From Streptomyces chattanoogensis (GTDB taxonomy: Bacteria > Actinomycetota > Actinomycetes > Streptomycetales > Streptomycetaceae), in contig NZ_LGKG01000001.1 of NCBI RefSeq assembly GCF_001294335.1, forward strand, positions 682,001 through 746,000: DNA of 64,000 nucleotides, read 5' to 3'. The position numbers and the translations under genes were made by a program. The notes beneath the pieces are model-generated. The model made no database searches and was not told the DNA's origin. It was given only the letters and a program-made list of their open reading frames with translations. Below are positions 16,912 to 25,239 of this stretch, in pieces (within the stretch, counting starts at the first letter, position 1; every line of letters begins with the position of its first letter).

Positions 16912-18570
16912 GTGCCGTACCCGCTCGACGCCGCCGCGGTACGCGCCTGGTGCGGGCTGGCCCTGGAGGCGCTCGGCCGGGAGCGCGAGCGGATCGACGC
17001 CATCAACGTCTACCCGGTGGCCGACGGCGACACCGGCACCAACCTCTATCTGACCCTCGAATCGGCCACGCGCGCCGTCGAGGCCGCCTTCGACGGCCAC
17101 GCCTCCACCGGCACCGCCCCCCGTCTCGCCGACGCCATCGGTGCCATGGCCCACGGCGCCCTCATCGGCGCCCGCGGCAACTCCGGCACGATCGTCGCCC
17201 AGCTGCTGCGCGGTATGACGGAGGTCCTGACGGCCGGGGACGAGCCGGACAGGGACGCACGCGACGACGGCCCCGCCGAGGCGCTGCGCCGGGCGCTGCG
17301 CCGGGCCGCCGCATCGACGTACGAGGCCGTGGCGCACCCGGTGGAGGGCACCGTCCTGACGGTGGCCACCGCCGCCGCGGACGCCGCGGAACGCGCCACC
17401 GGGGACGCCGCCACCGTCGCGCGGGCCGCCCACGACGGCGCCCGCACCGCCCTGAAGGCCACCCCCGGTCAGCTCGCGGTCCTCGGCCGGGCGGGCGTCG
17501 TGGACGCCGGCGGCTGCGGACTGGTCGCCCTGCTCGGTGCGCTCGCCGACGCGCTGTCCGGGGACGTCTCGGCGCCCGTCACCGTACGGGCCGATGACCC
17601 GCTCCCCGAGGCGGGCGGCCCCGAGGCCACGGGGGCGGACGGCTGCGCGGCCCCCGACGGCGGCGGCCCCGCCTTCGAGGTGATCTACCTCCTGGAGGCC
17701 GACGACTCCGCAGTGGCCCGGCTGCGCACCCGTCTCGACGGGCTCGGCGACTCGCTGGTCGTCGTCGGCGGCGACGGCCTGTGGAACGTCCATGTGCACG
17801 TCGACGACGCGGGCGCCGCCGTGGAGGCCGGCATCGAGGCCGGCCGCCCGTACCGCATCCGCATCACGCACTTCGCCGGTACCCCCCGCACCAAGGAGCC
17901 CGAGATGGCGGCGCGGGCCGTCGTCGCCGTCGTACCGGGCCCCGGGCTCGCCGGGCTGTGCGCCGAGGCCGGCGCGACCACGGTCTCCGTACGGCCCGGG
18001 GAGCCGCCCGCCAGCGGCGAACTCGTCCAGGCCATCCGCCAGGCGCACGCCCGCGAGGTCATGCTGCTGCCCAACGACACCGAGCTGCGGCACACTGCCG
18101 CGGCCGCGGCCGAACAGGCCCGCACCGAGGGCGTACGGGTCGCCCTGATCCCCACCCGCTCCGCGGTCCAGGGCATCGCCGCGCTGGCCGTCCACGAGCC
18201 GGGCCGCAGCTTCGACGAGGACGTCGTCGCCATGACCGCGGCCGCCGGCGCCACCCGCTACGCCGAGCTGGCCGTCGCCGAGCGCCAGTCGTGGACCATG
18301 GCCGGCGTCTGCCAGGCCGGGGACGTCCTCGGCCTGATCGACGGCGATGTCGCGGTGATCGGCGCCGACCTGACCGCGACCGCGACGACCGTGCTCGACC
18401 GGATGCTGTCCGCCGGCGGGGAAATGGTCACCCTCGTCCTCGGCGCGGACGTTCCCGACACCCTCGGGGAGCGGCTGGAACGCCATGTCCGCGAGCGCCA
18501 TCTTGCCGTGGACACCGTGGTCTACGAGGGCGGGCAGTACGCGGTGCCGCTGCTCATCGGGGTGGAGTGA
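16912..18570 (+). CDS. DAK2 domain protein, FakA-like kinase
   Basis: A 552-residue protein with an N-terminal DAK2 (dihydroxyacetone-kinase L-type) domain. INVYPVADGDTGTNLYLTL (about residues 28-46) carries the aspartates that bind Mg-ATP, and GALIGARGNSGTIVAQLLRG follows. The C-terminal half has the FakA/YloV-type domain (DGLWNVHVHVDDAG, HEPGRSFDEDV). Firmicute FakA phosphorylates fatty acids presented by DegV-like FakB; whether this protein does so is inferred from homology only. GTG at 16912 has AGGAGG 5 bases upstream. The recG start follows 79 bases after, as in other Streptomyces. Confidence 0.9.
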   Translation: MPYPLDAAAVRAWCGLALEALGRERERIDAINVYPVADGDTGTNLYLTLESATRAVEAAFDGHASTGTAPRLADAIGAMAHGALIGARGNSGTIVAQLLRGMTEVLTAGDEPDRDARDDGPAEALRRALRRAAASTYEAVAHPVEGTVLTVATAAADAAERATGDAATVARAAHDGARTALKATPGQLAVLGRAGVVDAGGCGLVALLGALADALSGDVSAPVTVRADDPLPEAGGPEATGADGCAAPDGGGPAFEVIYLLEADDSAVARLRTRLDGLGDSLVVVGGDGLWNVHVHVDDAGAAVEAGIEAGRPYRIRITHFAGTPRTKEPEMAARAVVAVVPGPGLAGLCAEAGATTVSVRPGEPPASGELVQAIRQAHAREVMLLPNDTELRHTAAAAAEQARTEGVRVALIPTRSAVQGIAALAVHEPGRSFDEDVVAMTAAAGATRYAELAVAERQSWTMAGVCQAGDVLGLIDGDVAVIGADLTATATTVLDRMLSAGGEMVTLVLGADVPDTLGERLERHVRERHLAVDTVVYEGGQYAVPLLIGVE

Positions 18571-18649
18571 GGGCGCCGGGCGAGGGGATCACCGCGCTTC
18601 GGGGTCCGGCGGATCCCCCGATGTCAGACCTGTGGTGTGCAATAGGTGC

Positions 18650-21637
18650 GTGGCAGCGCTCGACGAACCCCTGAAGAAGATTCTCGGTGGCAGCACCGCG
18701 AAGGTGCTGGCCGAACACCTCGGCCTGCATACGGTCGGCGATCTGTTGCACCACTACCCCCGGCGCTATGCGGAGCGCGGTGAACTGACCCGCCTCGCGG
18801 ACCTCCCGCTGGACGAACACGTCACGGTCGTCGCCCAGGTCGCCGACGCCCGGGTGCACGCGTTCAACGCCGGCCGGGGACAGCGCCTGGAGGTCACCCT
18901 CACCGACGGCAGCGGCCGGCTGCGGCTGGTGTTCTTCGGCAAGGGCATCCACAAACCGCACAAGGAGCTGCTGCCCGGCCGCCGCGCGATGTTCGCCGGC
19001 AAGGTCTCCGTCTTCAACCGCAAACTGCAGCTCGCCCACCCCGAATACGAACTGCTCGACAAGGACGGCGTGGTCGGGGCCGCCGCCGTCGATGCCTTCG
19101 CCAACCAGCTGATGCCGATCTATCCTGCCTGCCAGCAGATGGCCTCCTGGAAGATCGCCAAGGCGGTGGACGCGGTGCTGCCCAGCGCCGGGGACGCCGT
19201 CGATCCGCTGCCGGACGCGCTGCGCGAGGGCCGCGACCTGATTCCGCTCCCCGACGCCCTGCGGAAGATCCACCGGCCACGCACCAAGGCCGAGATCGCC
19301 GACGCCCGCGCCCGGCTGAAGTGGGACGAGGCATTCGTCCTCCAGGTGGCGCTCGCCCGGCGGCGCCTGGCCGAGACCCAACTCCCGGCCACCCCGCGGA
19401 CGGTGAAGAAGGACGGCCTGCTCGACGCCTTCGACGCCAAGCTGCCGTTCACCCTGACCGAAGGCCAGCAGAAGGTCAGCCGGGAGATCTTCGGCGACCT
19501 GGCCACCAGCCACCCCATGCACCGCCTCCTCCAGGGCGAGGTGGGCTCCGGCAAGGCCCAGCCGCTGGACGCCCTGGTGCTGACACCGCGGGGCTTCCGG
19601 CCGATGGGGGAGATGGCGGTCGGTACGGAGGTCGTGGTGCCGTCCGGCGAGCGCGCCTTCGTGGACGGCGTCTTCCCGCAGGGGGAGCGGGAGGTGTGGC
19701 GGCTGGTGCTGTCGGACGGCAGCACGGTGGAGTGCGATGACGAGCATCTGTGGATCGTCAGGGCCCGCGGTACGGGGGAGCGGGTGCTGACGACGCGCGA
19801 GCTGCGGGGCGATCTGCTGACGGCTGACGGACGGCCCAAGTGGTCCATCGCGGCGGCCGTGCCCGTGGACCTCGACGACGGCGGGGACCGGCCGCTGGAT
19901 CCTTATCTGGTGGGCCGGCGGCTCGGGGGCGACGGCGGCAGCCCGGACGACCGGGTGCCGGACGCGTATCGCCATGCGTCCGTCAAGGACCGGCTGGCCG
20001 TGCTGCGAGGGTTGCTGGACGCCGGAGGGCGGCCCGCAGGGGGCCAGACGGTCTGTCGCGCGGTGCCCGTGCCCCTGGCCGACGACCTCGCATGGCTGGT
20101 GCGGTCCCTGGGCGGCTGTGCCCGGCTCCTCCCCGTACGGGACGGTGCGTGCGACGTCCACGTGGCGCTGCCGGATGAGGCGTCCATCGGCAGCACCGGC
20201 TTCCGCCGCGCCATCGAGGCCATCGAGCACGTCGGCCGCAAACCCGTCCAGTGCATCAGCGTTGCGCACCCCGACCACGCCTATGTGACCGACCACTTCA
20301 CGGTCACCCACAACACCATGGTCGCGCTGCGCGCCATGCTCGGCGTGGTCGACAGCGGCGGCCAGGCGGTGATGCTCGCGCCCACCGAGGTGCTGGCCCA
20401 GCAGCACCACCGCTCGATCACGGAGATGATGGGCGAGCTGGCCGAGGGCGGCATGCTGGGCGGCGCCGAGCAGGGCACCAAGGTGGTGCTGCTGACCGGC
20501 TCCATGGGCGCCGCGGCCCGCCGGCAGGCGCTGCTCGATCTGGTCACGGGCGAGGCCGGGATCGTCGTCGGCACCCATGCCCTGATCGAGGACAAGGTGC
20601 AGTTCCACGACCTCGGCCTGGTCGTCGTCGACGAACAGCACCGCTTCGGCGTCGAACAGCGCGACGCCCTGCGCGGCAAGGGGAACTCGCAGAAGGAGAA
20701 GCAGACGCCGCACCTCCTGGTGATGACCGCGACACCCATTCCGCGCACGGTCGCGATGACCGTCTTCGGCGATCTGGAGACCTCCGTACTGGACCAACTC
20801 CCCGCCGGACGCTCGCCGATCGCCAGCCATGTGGTGCCCGCCAAGGACAAGCCGCACTTCCTGGCGCGCGCCTGGGAGCGGGTCCGCGAGGAGGTCGAGG
20901 CCGGGCATCAGGGCTATGTGGTGTGCCCGCGGATCGGCGACGAGGAGGACGCGCCCAAGGGGAAGAAGGGCGCCAACTCCGGTGCGGCCAAGGGGGGTTC
21001 ACCGGAGGACATCGAGGAGAAGCGGCCGCCGCTCGCGGTGCTGGACGTCGCCGAGCAGCTCACCAAGGGGCCGCTGGCCGGTCTGAAGGTGGCGGTGCTG
21101 CACGGCCGGATGGCACCGGACGACAAGGACGAGGTGATGCGGAAGTTCGCGGCCGGCGAGCTGGACGTGCTGGTCGCCACCACCGTCATCGAGGTCGGTG
21201 TGAACGTCCCGAACGCCACCGCCATGGTGATCATGGACGCGGACCGCTTCGGCGTCTCCCAGCTGCACCAGCTGCGCGGCCGGGTGGGCCGCGGTTCCGC
21301 CCCCGGTCTGTGCCTGCTGGTCAGCGAGATGCCCGAGGCCAGCCCGGCGCGCGCCCGGCTGGCGGCCGTCGCCGGCACCCTCGACGGCTTCGAGCTCTCC
21401 CGTATCGACCTGGAGCAGCGCCGCGAGGGCGACGTCCTGGGCCAGGCGCAGTCCGGTGTCCGCTCCTCGCTGCGGATGCTCGCGGTCATCGACGACGAGG
21501 AGGTCATCGCGGCCGCCCGGGAGGAGGCCACCGCGGTCGTCACCGCCGATCCCGAGCTCGCCGGCTACCCCGAGCTGAGGATCGCCCTCTCCGCCCTGCT
21601 GGACGACGAACGGGAGCAGTATCTGGACAAGGGGTGA
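18650..21637 (+). CDS. recG: ATP-dependent DNA helicase RecG precursor containing an intein
   Basis: A RecG helicase, which reverses stalled forks and branch-migrates junctions. The precursor is 995 residues; removing the intein (residues 303-555) leaves 742, the usual RecG size. The wedge domain is at the N-terminus (ALDEPLKKILGG, HYPRRYAERGEL), then helicase domain 1 with Walker A GEVGSGK joined across the intein to TMVALRAM, motif II DEQHRFG, motif III MTATPIPRT, and domain 2 ending in the TRG-like GQAQSGVRSSLRML. The upstream and downstream parts are in the same frame, so splicing is required for a working ATPase. GTG at 18650 gives VAALDEP, the family start; AATAGG is the only binding site. 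Confidence 0.95.
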   Translation: MAALDEPLKKILGGSTAKVLAEHLGLHTVGDLLHHYPRRYAERGELTRLADLPLDEHVTVVAQVADARVHAFNAGRGQRLEVTLTDGSGRLRLVFFGKGIHKPHKELLPGRRAMFAGKVSVFNRKLQLAHPEYELLDKDGVVGAAAVDAFANQLMPIYPACQQMASWKIAKAVDAVLPSAGDAVDPLPDALREGRDLIPLPDALRKIHRPRTKAEIADARARLKWDEAFVLQVALARRRLAETQLPATPRTVKKDGLLDAFDAKLPFTLTEGQQKVSREIFGDLATSHPMHRLLQGEVGSGKAQPLDALVLTPRGFRPMGEMAVGTEVVVPSGERAFVDGVFPQGEREVWRLVLSDGSTVECDDEHLWIVRARGTGERVLTTRELRGDLLTADGRPKWSIAAAVPVDLDDGGDRPLDPYLVGRRLGGDGGSPDDRVPDAYRHASVKDRLAVLRGLLDAGGRPAGGQTVCRAVPVPLADDLAWLVRSLGGCARLLPVRDGACDVHVALPDEASIGSTGFRRAIEAIEHVGRKPVQCISVAHPDHAYVTDHFTVTHNTMVALRAMLGVVDSGGQAVMLAPTEVLAQQHHRSITEMMGELAEGGMLGGAEQGTKVVLLTGSMGAAARRQALLDLVTGEAGIVVGTHALIEDKVQFHDLGLVVVDEQHRFGVEQRDALRGKGNSQKEKQTPHLLVMTATPIPRTVAMTVFGDLETSVLDQLPAGRSPIASHVVPAKDKPHFLARAWERVREEVEAGHQGYVVCPRIGDEEDAPKGKKGANSGAAKGGSPEDIEEKRPPLAVLDVAEQLTKGPLAGLKVAVLHGRMAPDDKDEVMRKFAAGELDVLVATTVIEVGVNVPNATAMVIMDADRFGVSQLHQLRGRVGRGSAPGLCLLVSEMPEASPARARLAAVAGTLDGFELSRIDLEQRREGDVLGQAQSGVRSSLRMLAVIDDEEVIAAAREEATAVVTADPELAGYPELRIALSALLDDEREQYLDKG
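19556..20314 (+). mobile_element. Class 3-type intein in RecG with eroded LAGLIDADG domain
   Basis: 253 residues, from an Ala after GEVGSGK to the HN pair before Thr +1, interrupt the Walker A motif. Intein block A is present (ALVLTPRGFRPMGEM). Block B is CDDEHLW, with H64 and W66. Block F is VQCISVAHPDHAYV, with C233. Block G is FTVTHN, with T251, H252 and N253. Residue 1 is Ala, not Cys/Ser, and W66-C233-T251 form the WCT triplet of class 3 inteins, in which the block-F Cys starts splicing. Between blocks B and F, LDPYLVGRRLGGDG and RLAVLRGLLDAGG resemble the two LAGLIDADG helices, but only a few residues separate them and the second has lost its catalytic Asp (DAGG). It is probably splicing-competent but no longer mobile. 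Confidence 0.93.
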
Positions 21638-21835
21638 GGGGAGCCGGGGTCGGGAGGAGGCGGGGGAGAGGCGCCGGGTGAGATCGATCACCTCTCCCGT
21701 AAGGCGGCAGGGGCGTCCGCCGGGCGCTCACCCCGCAGGGACGGAATATCGTGGGAGCGGAGCCCACCGGGCTCCCCGCACCTGACCCCACGCACTTCCC
21801 ACCACCCACCACCCCACCCACGTAAGGACGGGCCC

Positions 21836-22435
21836 ATGACCCGCGTGATCGCCGGTACGGCCGGCGGCCGCCGCCTGGCCGTACCGCCGGGAAACGGCAC
21901 CCGCCCGACCTCCGACCGGGCGCGCGAAGGCCTGTTCTCCACCTGGGAGTCGCTCGACGGCCCGCTCACCGGCGCCCGGGTCCTCGACCTGTACGGCGGC
22001 TCCGGCGCCGTCGGCCTGGAGGCGCTCTCCCGCGGCGCCGCTCATGTTCTGCTCGTCGAGTCCGACACCCGCGCAGCCCGCACCATCCGCGAGAACATCC
22101 ACGCCATCGGCCTGCCCGGCGCCGAACTGCGCACCGGCAAGGCCGAGCAGACCGCCGCGGCCCCGGCCCCGGGCGACCCGTACGACATCGTCTTCCTGGA
22201 CCCGCCGTACGCCGCCACCGACGCCGATCTTCGCGAGATCCTGCTCACACTCCGTGGTCAGGGGTGGCTTGCGGAGGAAGCACTCGTCACCGTGGAACGC
22301 AGCACCAGAAGCGGCACGTTCCCCTGGCCGGACGGTTTCGAAGCGATCAAGGCCCGTCGCTACGGCGAGGCCACGCTTTGGTACGGTCGCGCCGCTTCGA
22401 CGTCCGCCGAATCGACGTCAACAAGCGTGTCATGA
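21836..22435 (+). CDS. rsmD: 16S rRNA (guanine(966)-N2)-methyltransferase
   Basis: A 199-residue SAM-dependent methyltransferase acting on the 30S subunit. VIAGTAGGRRLAVP at the start, the substrate segment TRPTSDRAREGLFS, SAM motif I VLDLYGGSGAVGLEALSRG (about 42-60) and motif IV FLDPPYA are diagnostic. AAGGACGGG precedes the ATG. The stop overlaps an upstream in-frame ATG of coaD, and the rsmD-coaD order is widely conserved. Confidence 0.95.
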   Translation: MTRVIAGTAGGRRLAVPPGNGTRPTSDRAREGLFSTWESLDGPLTGARVLDLYGGSGAVGLEALSRGAAHVLLVESDTRAARTIRENIHAIGLPGAELRTGKAEQTAAAPAPGDPYDIVFLDPPYAATDADLREILLTLRGQGWLAEEALVTVERSTRSGTFPWPDGFEAIKARRYGEATLWYGRAASTSAESTSTSVS

Positions 22436-22476
22436 CCGGACCGCAGCACACCGGACCGCAGAGCGAGGAGACGAAG

Positions 22477-22959
22477 TTGCGCCGCGCCGTCTGTCCGGGG
22501 TCGTTCGACCCCATCACCAACGGGCACCTGGACATCATCGCCCGTGCCTCCAAGCTGTACGACGTCGTCCATGTCGCCGTGATGATCAACCAGTCGAAGC
22601 AGGGCCTGTTCACCGTCGACGAGCGCATCGATCTCATCCGCCGGGCCACCGCCGAGTACGGCAATGTCGAGGTCGAGTCCTTCCACGGCCTGCTCGTCGA
22701 CTTCTGCAAGCAGCGCGACATCCCCGCCATCGTCAAGGGCCTGCGCGCCGTCAGCGACTTCGACTACGAGCTCCAGATGGCCCAGATGAACAACGGGCTG
22801 TCCGGCGTGGAGACCCTCTTCGTCCCCACCAACCCCACCTACAGCTTCCTCTCCTCCAGCCTCGTCAAGGAGGTCGCGGCCTGGGGCGGCGATGTCTCCC
22901 ACCTGGTGCCGCCGTTCGTCCTCGACGCCCTGACCGAACGCCTGCGCAAGAAGCGGTGA
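22477..22959 (+). CDS. coaD: Phosphopantetheine adenylyltransferase
   Basis: A 160-residue nucleotidyltransferase catalysing the fourth step of coenzyme A synthesis. CPGSFDPITNGHLDII contains the TxGH (HIGH-like) motif, KGLRAVSDFDYELQMAQMN is the pantetheine-binding stretch, and TYSFLSSSLVKEVA is the ISSS-type motif. The TTG at 22477 is chosen since it gives the canonical (M)RRAVCPGSF start and has GAGGAG 6 bases before. The ATG at 22432, overlapping the rsmD stop, would add a 15-residue leader without family precedent known to me. Confidence 0.93.
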   Translation: MRRAVCPGSFDPITNGHLDIIARASKLYDVVHVAVMINQSKQGLFTVDERIDLIRRATAEYGNVEVESFHGLLVDFCKQRDIPAIVKGLRAVSDFDYELQMAQMNNGLSGVETLFVPTNPTYSFLSSSLVKEVAAWGGDVSHLVPPFVLDALTERLRKKR

Positions 22960-23097
22960 CCTGCCGCGGCGGCGCCCCGGCGCGCACCGCCCCGGCGTTT
23001 TCCTGACGGGGCATCAGCGGGTGTCGGGCCGGGGTCCCGTGGTCGTACAGTCGTCCCGTTCCCTCGTTCCATCCCTTCAGAGAGTGGCGAGCCCAAG

Positions 23098-24261
23098 GTG
23101 GACGTGCAGAAGAAGCTCGACGACATCGTCGCGACCGTCGGCGGCGCCCGGTCCATGCCCATGTCGGCCTCGTGCGTGGTCAACCGCGCCGAGCTGCTCG
23201 CCCTGCTCGAGGAGGTGCGGGCGGCCCTGCCCGGCTCCCTCGCCCAGGCGCAGGAGCTGCTCGGCGGGCGGGAGCAGATGGTCGAGGAGGCACGGGCCGA
23301 GGCGGAGCGGATCATCGAGTCCGCGCACGCCCAGCGCGGCTCCCTGATCTCCGACACCGAGGTCGCCCGGCAGTCCCAGGACGAGGCGGACCGGATCCTG
23401 GCGGAGGCCCGCCGCGAGGCCGAGGAGATCCGCGCCGAGGCCGACGACTACGTCGATTCCAAGCTCGCCAACTTCGAGGTCGTGCTCACCAAGACCATCG
23501 GCTCCGTCGACCGCGGCCGCGAGAAGCTGCTCGGCCGCGGACCCGGTCTGGACGAGCAGGGCTACGAGGACACCGAGGCCCCCGAGCGCAGCGCCGACCC
23601 GGAGACCCTCAAGCAGCGCGCCGACGCCTACGTGGACGCCAAGTTCGGCGCCTTCCAGGCCGTACTCACCAAGACGCTGGAGGCGGTCGGCCGCGGCCGC
23701 GACAAGCTCCAGGGTGCGCGGGCGATCGATGAGCTCGGCGTGCACATGGCGACCGCGGGCGACCCGGGGGCCGCGCAGCCGCAGGCCGACGCGGAGTATC
23801 TCGCCGAGCTGGCGGGCATCGGCGCCGGCCAGGACCCCCAGCCGCCCCAGGCCGCGCCCCAGGCCCCGCCGCAGCCCCAGGAGCACCAGCAGCTCCCTGA
23901 CCCCCAGCAGCCGCTCCAGCCCCAGGAACAGTTCCAGGAACAGTTCCAGCAGGGCTACTACGCGGACCCGGCGGCGTACCAGCAGCAGGACGCCTACGGC
24001 TATCAGCAGCCCCAGCAGGTCGCGTACACCCAGCACCAGCAGGACCCGTACGGCTACGACTGGCAGCAGCAGTCCCAGCAGCAGGGCTACGACCCGAACG
24101 CCTACCTCCAGCAGCAGGTGCCGCCGCAGCCCCCGCACGCCCCCCAGGACCCGAATGCCCAGGCCGGGGCGCTGGACGAAACCAGCCTCTTCGACACCAG
24201 CATGATCAACATGGATCAGATCCGGCAGTACGAGGAGCAGTACGAACAGCGGCGCCAGTAG
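23098..24261 (+). CDS. DivIVA-like coiled-coil protein with Gln/Pro-rich C-terminus
   Basis: A 387-residue cytoplasmic protein often annotated as cellulose-binding or ATP-synthase-b-like in Streptomyces. KKLDDIVATVGGARSMPMSA is a conserved N-terminus. Residues 40-150 form a long coiled coil (EEARAEAERIIESAHAQR, EADRILAEARREAEEIRAEA). Two similar segments, YVDSKLANFEVVLTKTI and YVDAKFGAFQAVLTKTL, show an internal duplication. From residue about 240 the sequence is Gln/Pro/Tyr-rich and disordered, ending in MINMDQIRQYEEQYEQRRQ. A role in cell-pole or envelope scaffolding is plausible but not shown. GTG at 23098; a second GTG is two codons later. Confidence 0.85.
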   Translation: MDVQKKLDDIVATVGGARSMPMSASCVVNRAELLALLEEVRAALPGSLAQAQELLGGREQMVEEARAEAERIIESAHAQRGSLISDTEVARQSQDEADRILAEARREAEEIRAEADDYVDSKLANFEVVLTKTIGSVDRGREKLLGRGPGLDEQGYEDTEAPERSADPETLKQRADAYVDAKFGAFQAVLTKTLEAVGRGRDKLQGARAIDELGVHMATAGDPGAAQPQADAEYLAELAGIGAGQDPQPPQAAPQAPPQPQEHQQLPDPQQPLQPQEQFQEQFQQGYYADPAAYQQQDAYGYQQPQQVAYTQHQQDPYGYDWQQQSQQQGYDPNAYLQQQVPPQPPHAPQDPNAQAGALDETSLFDTSMINMDQIRQYEEQYEQRRQ

Positions 24262-24299
24262 GCGGGCGGGTAACCGCCGCCGTAACGGCCGGAAGCGGA

Positions 24300-24329
24300 T
24301 TGGGCCTATCGGGAACGGTCCAGTATCCT
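24300..24329 (+). promoter_or_regulatory. Promoter upstream of the DUF177-rpmF-rnc genes
   Basis: TTGGGC (24300-24305), an 18-bp spacer and TATCCT (24324-24329). It would give a leader of about 90 bases to the DUF177 gene. Confidence 0.45.
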
Positions 24330-24423
24330 GACTGTTCGGTCGCGTCTACGTTCGCGATCACTGCTGCCCGCATACCCATCCGGTTCCGGGCGGCTGACAG
24401 CGCAGTACAGAAAGCAGGAAGCC

Positions 24424-25044
24424 ATCAACGCCCGCCTCGACCACCGTTCCCCGCTCGTGTTCGACACACGCGAGCTGGGTCGTCGTCCCGGCACGCTCAA
24501 GCGGCTCTCCCGCACCGTCGAGGCCCCCCGTGACCTCGGCAATGAGGTCATCGGAGTGCCCGAGGGCGCGCCGATCGAACTCGACCTCCGCCTGGAATCG
24601 GTCATGGACGGGGTGCTTGTCACAGGTACCGCCCGTGCAGCCGTGAAGGGGGAGTGCGTAAGGTGTCTGGAGCCGCTGGAGCGAGAGCTCGATGCGGACT
24701 TCCAGGAGATGTTCTCCTACCCCGACGCCGACGACCGGAGCCGCCCCGCGGAGTCCGGCGACGACGCCGAGGACGAGGAAGACACGTTCTTCGTCGAGGA
24801 CGACCTGTTCGACCTCGAACCCGTGCTGCGGGACGCGGTGGTGCTCACACTGCCGCTGCAGCCGGTGTGCCAGGACGACTGCCCCGGCCTGTGCTCCGAT
24901 TGCGGAGCGCGGCTGGCGGACGACCCGGACCACCACCATGACGCCGTCGACGCACGTTGGGCGGCACTGCAGGAACTCGTCGTGACCGACGACGAGAAGG
25001 ACACCCTCCCCCGCGACGGCGGGGATGAACCTCAGGAGAAGTAG
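24424..25044 (+). CDS. DUF177 (YceD) family protein, probable ATC start
   Basis: A YceD/DUF177 protein, linked genetically to rpmF and implicated in 23S rRNA or 50S biogenesis. Conserved blocks are [13 protein letters not shown], the cysteine pair CVRCLEPL and the C-terminal [13 protein letters not shown]. The coding signal and conserved residues ([14 protein letters not shown]) extend upstream of the first canonical start, GTG 24457. The only codon placed after the AGAAAGCAGGA binding site is ATC at 24424, so a rare ATC initiation giving 206 residues is proposed. If GTG is used the protein has 195. rpmF starts 2 bases after the stop. Confidence 0.85.
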   Translation: MNARLDHRSPLVFDTRELGRRPGTLKRLSRTVEAPRDLGNEVIGVPEGAPIELDLRLESVMDGVLVTGTARAAVKGECVRCLEPLERELDADFQEMFSYPDADDRSRPAESGDDAEDEEDTFFVEDDLFDLEPVLRDAVVLTLPLQPVCQDDCPGLCSDCGARLADDPDHHHDAVDARWAALQELVVTDDEKDTLPRDGGDEPQEK

Positions 25045-25046
25045 CC

Positions 25047-25220
25047 GTGGCTGTTCCGAAGCGGAAGATGTCGCGCAGCAACACGCGCCACCGCCGGTCG
25101 CAGTGGAAGGCTGCGGTCCCCACCCTGGTGGCGTGCGAGCGCTGCCACGAGCCGAAGCAGCAGCACATCGCGTGCCCCGCTTGCGGCACCTACAACAAGC
25201 GCCAGGTCCTCGAGGTCTGA
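25047..25220 (+). CDS. rpmF: 50S ribosomal protein L32, zinc-ribbon form
   Basis: A 57-residue ribosomal protein: [19 protein letters not shown] at the N-terminus, then the zinc ribbon CERCHEPK / [12 protein letters not shown] with four cysteines. The GTG at 25047 follows AGGAGAAGTAGCC. It sits between the DUF177 gene (2-base gap) and rnc in the order common across bacteria. Confidence 0.96.
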   Translation: MAVPKRKMSRSNTRHRRSQWKAAVPTLVACERCHEPKQQHIACPACGTYNKRQVLEV

Positions 25221-25239
25221 GCGGCGGGTGACGGGCTCC

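Noticed and set aside
23820..24170. CAGCAG-rich stretch as a DNA repeat element
   Set aside because: It encodes the disordered Gln/Pro tail of the coiled-coil protein, which is common in this family.
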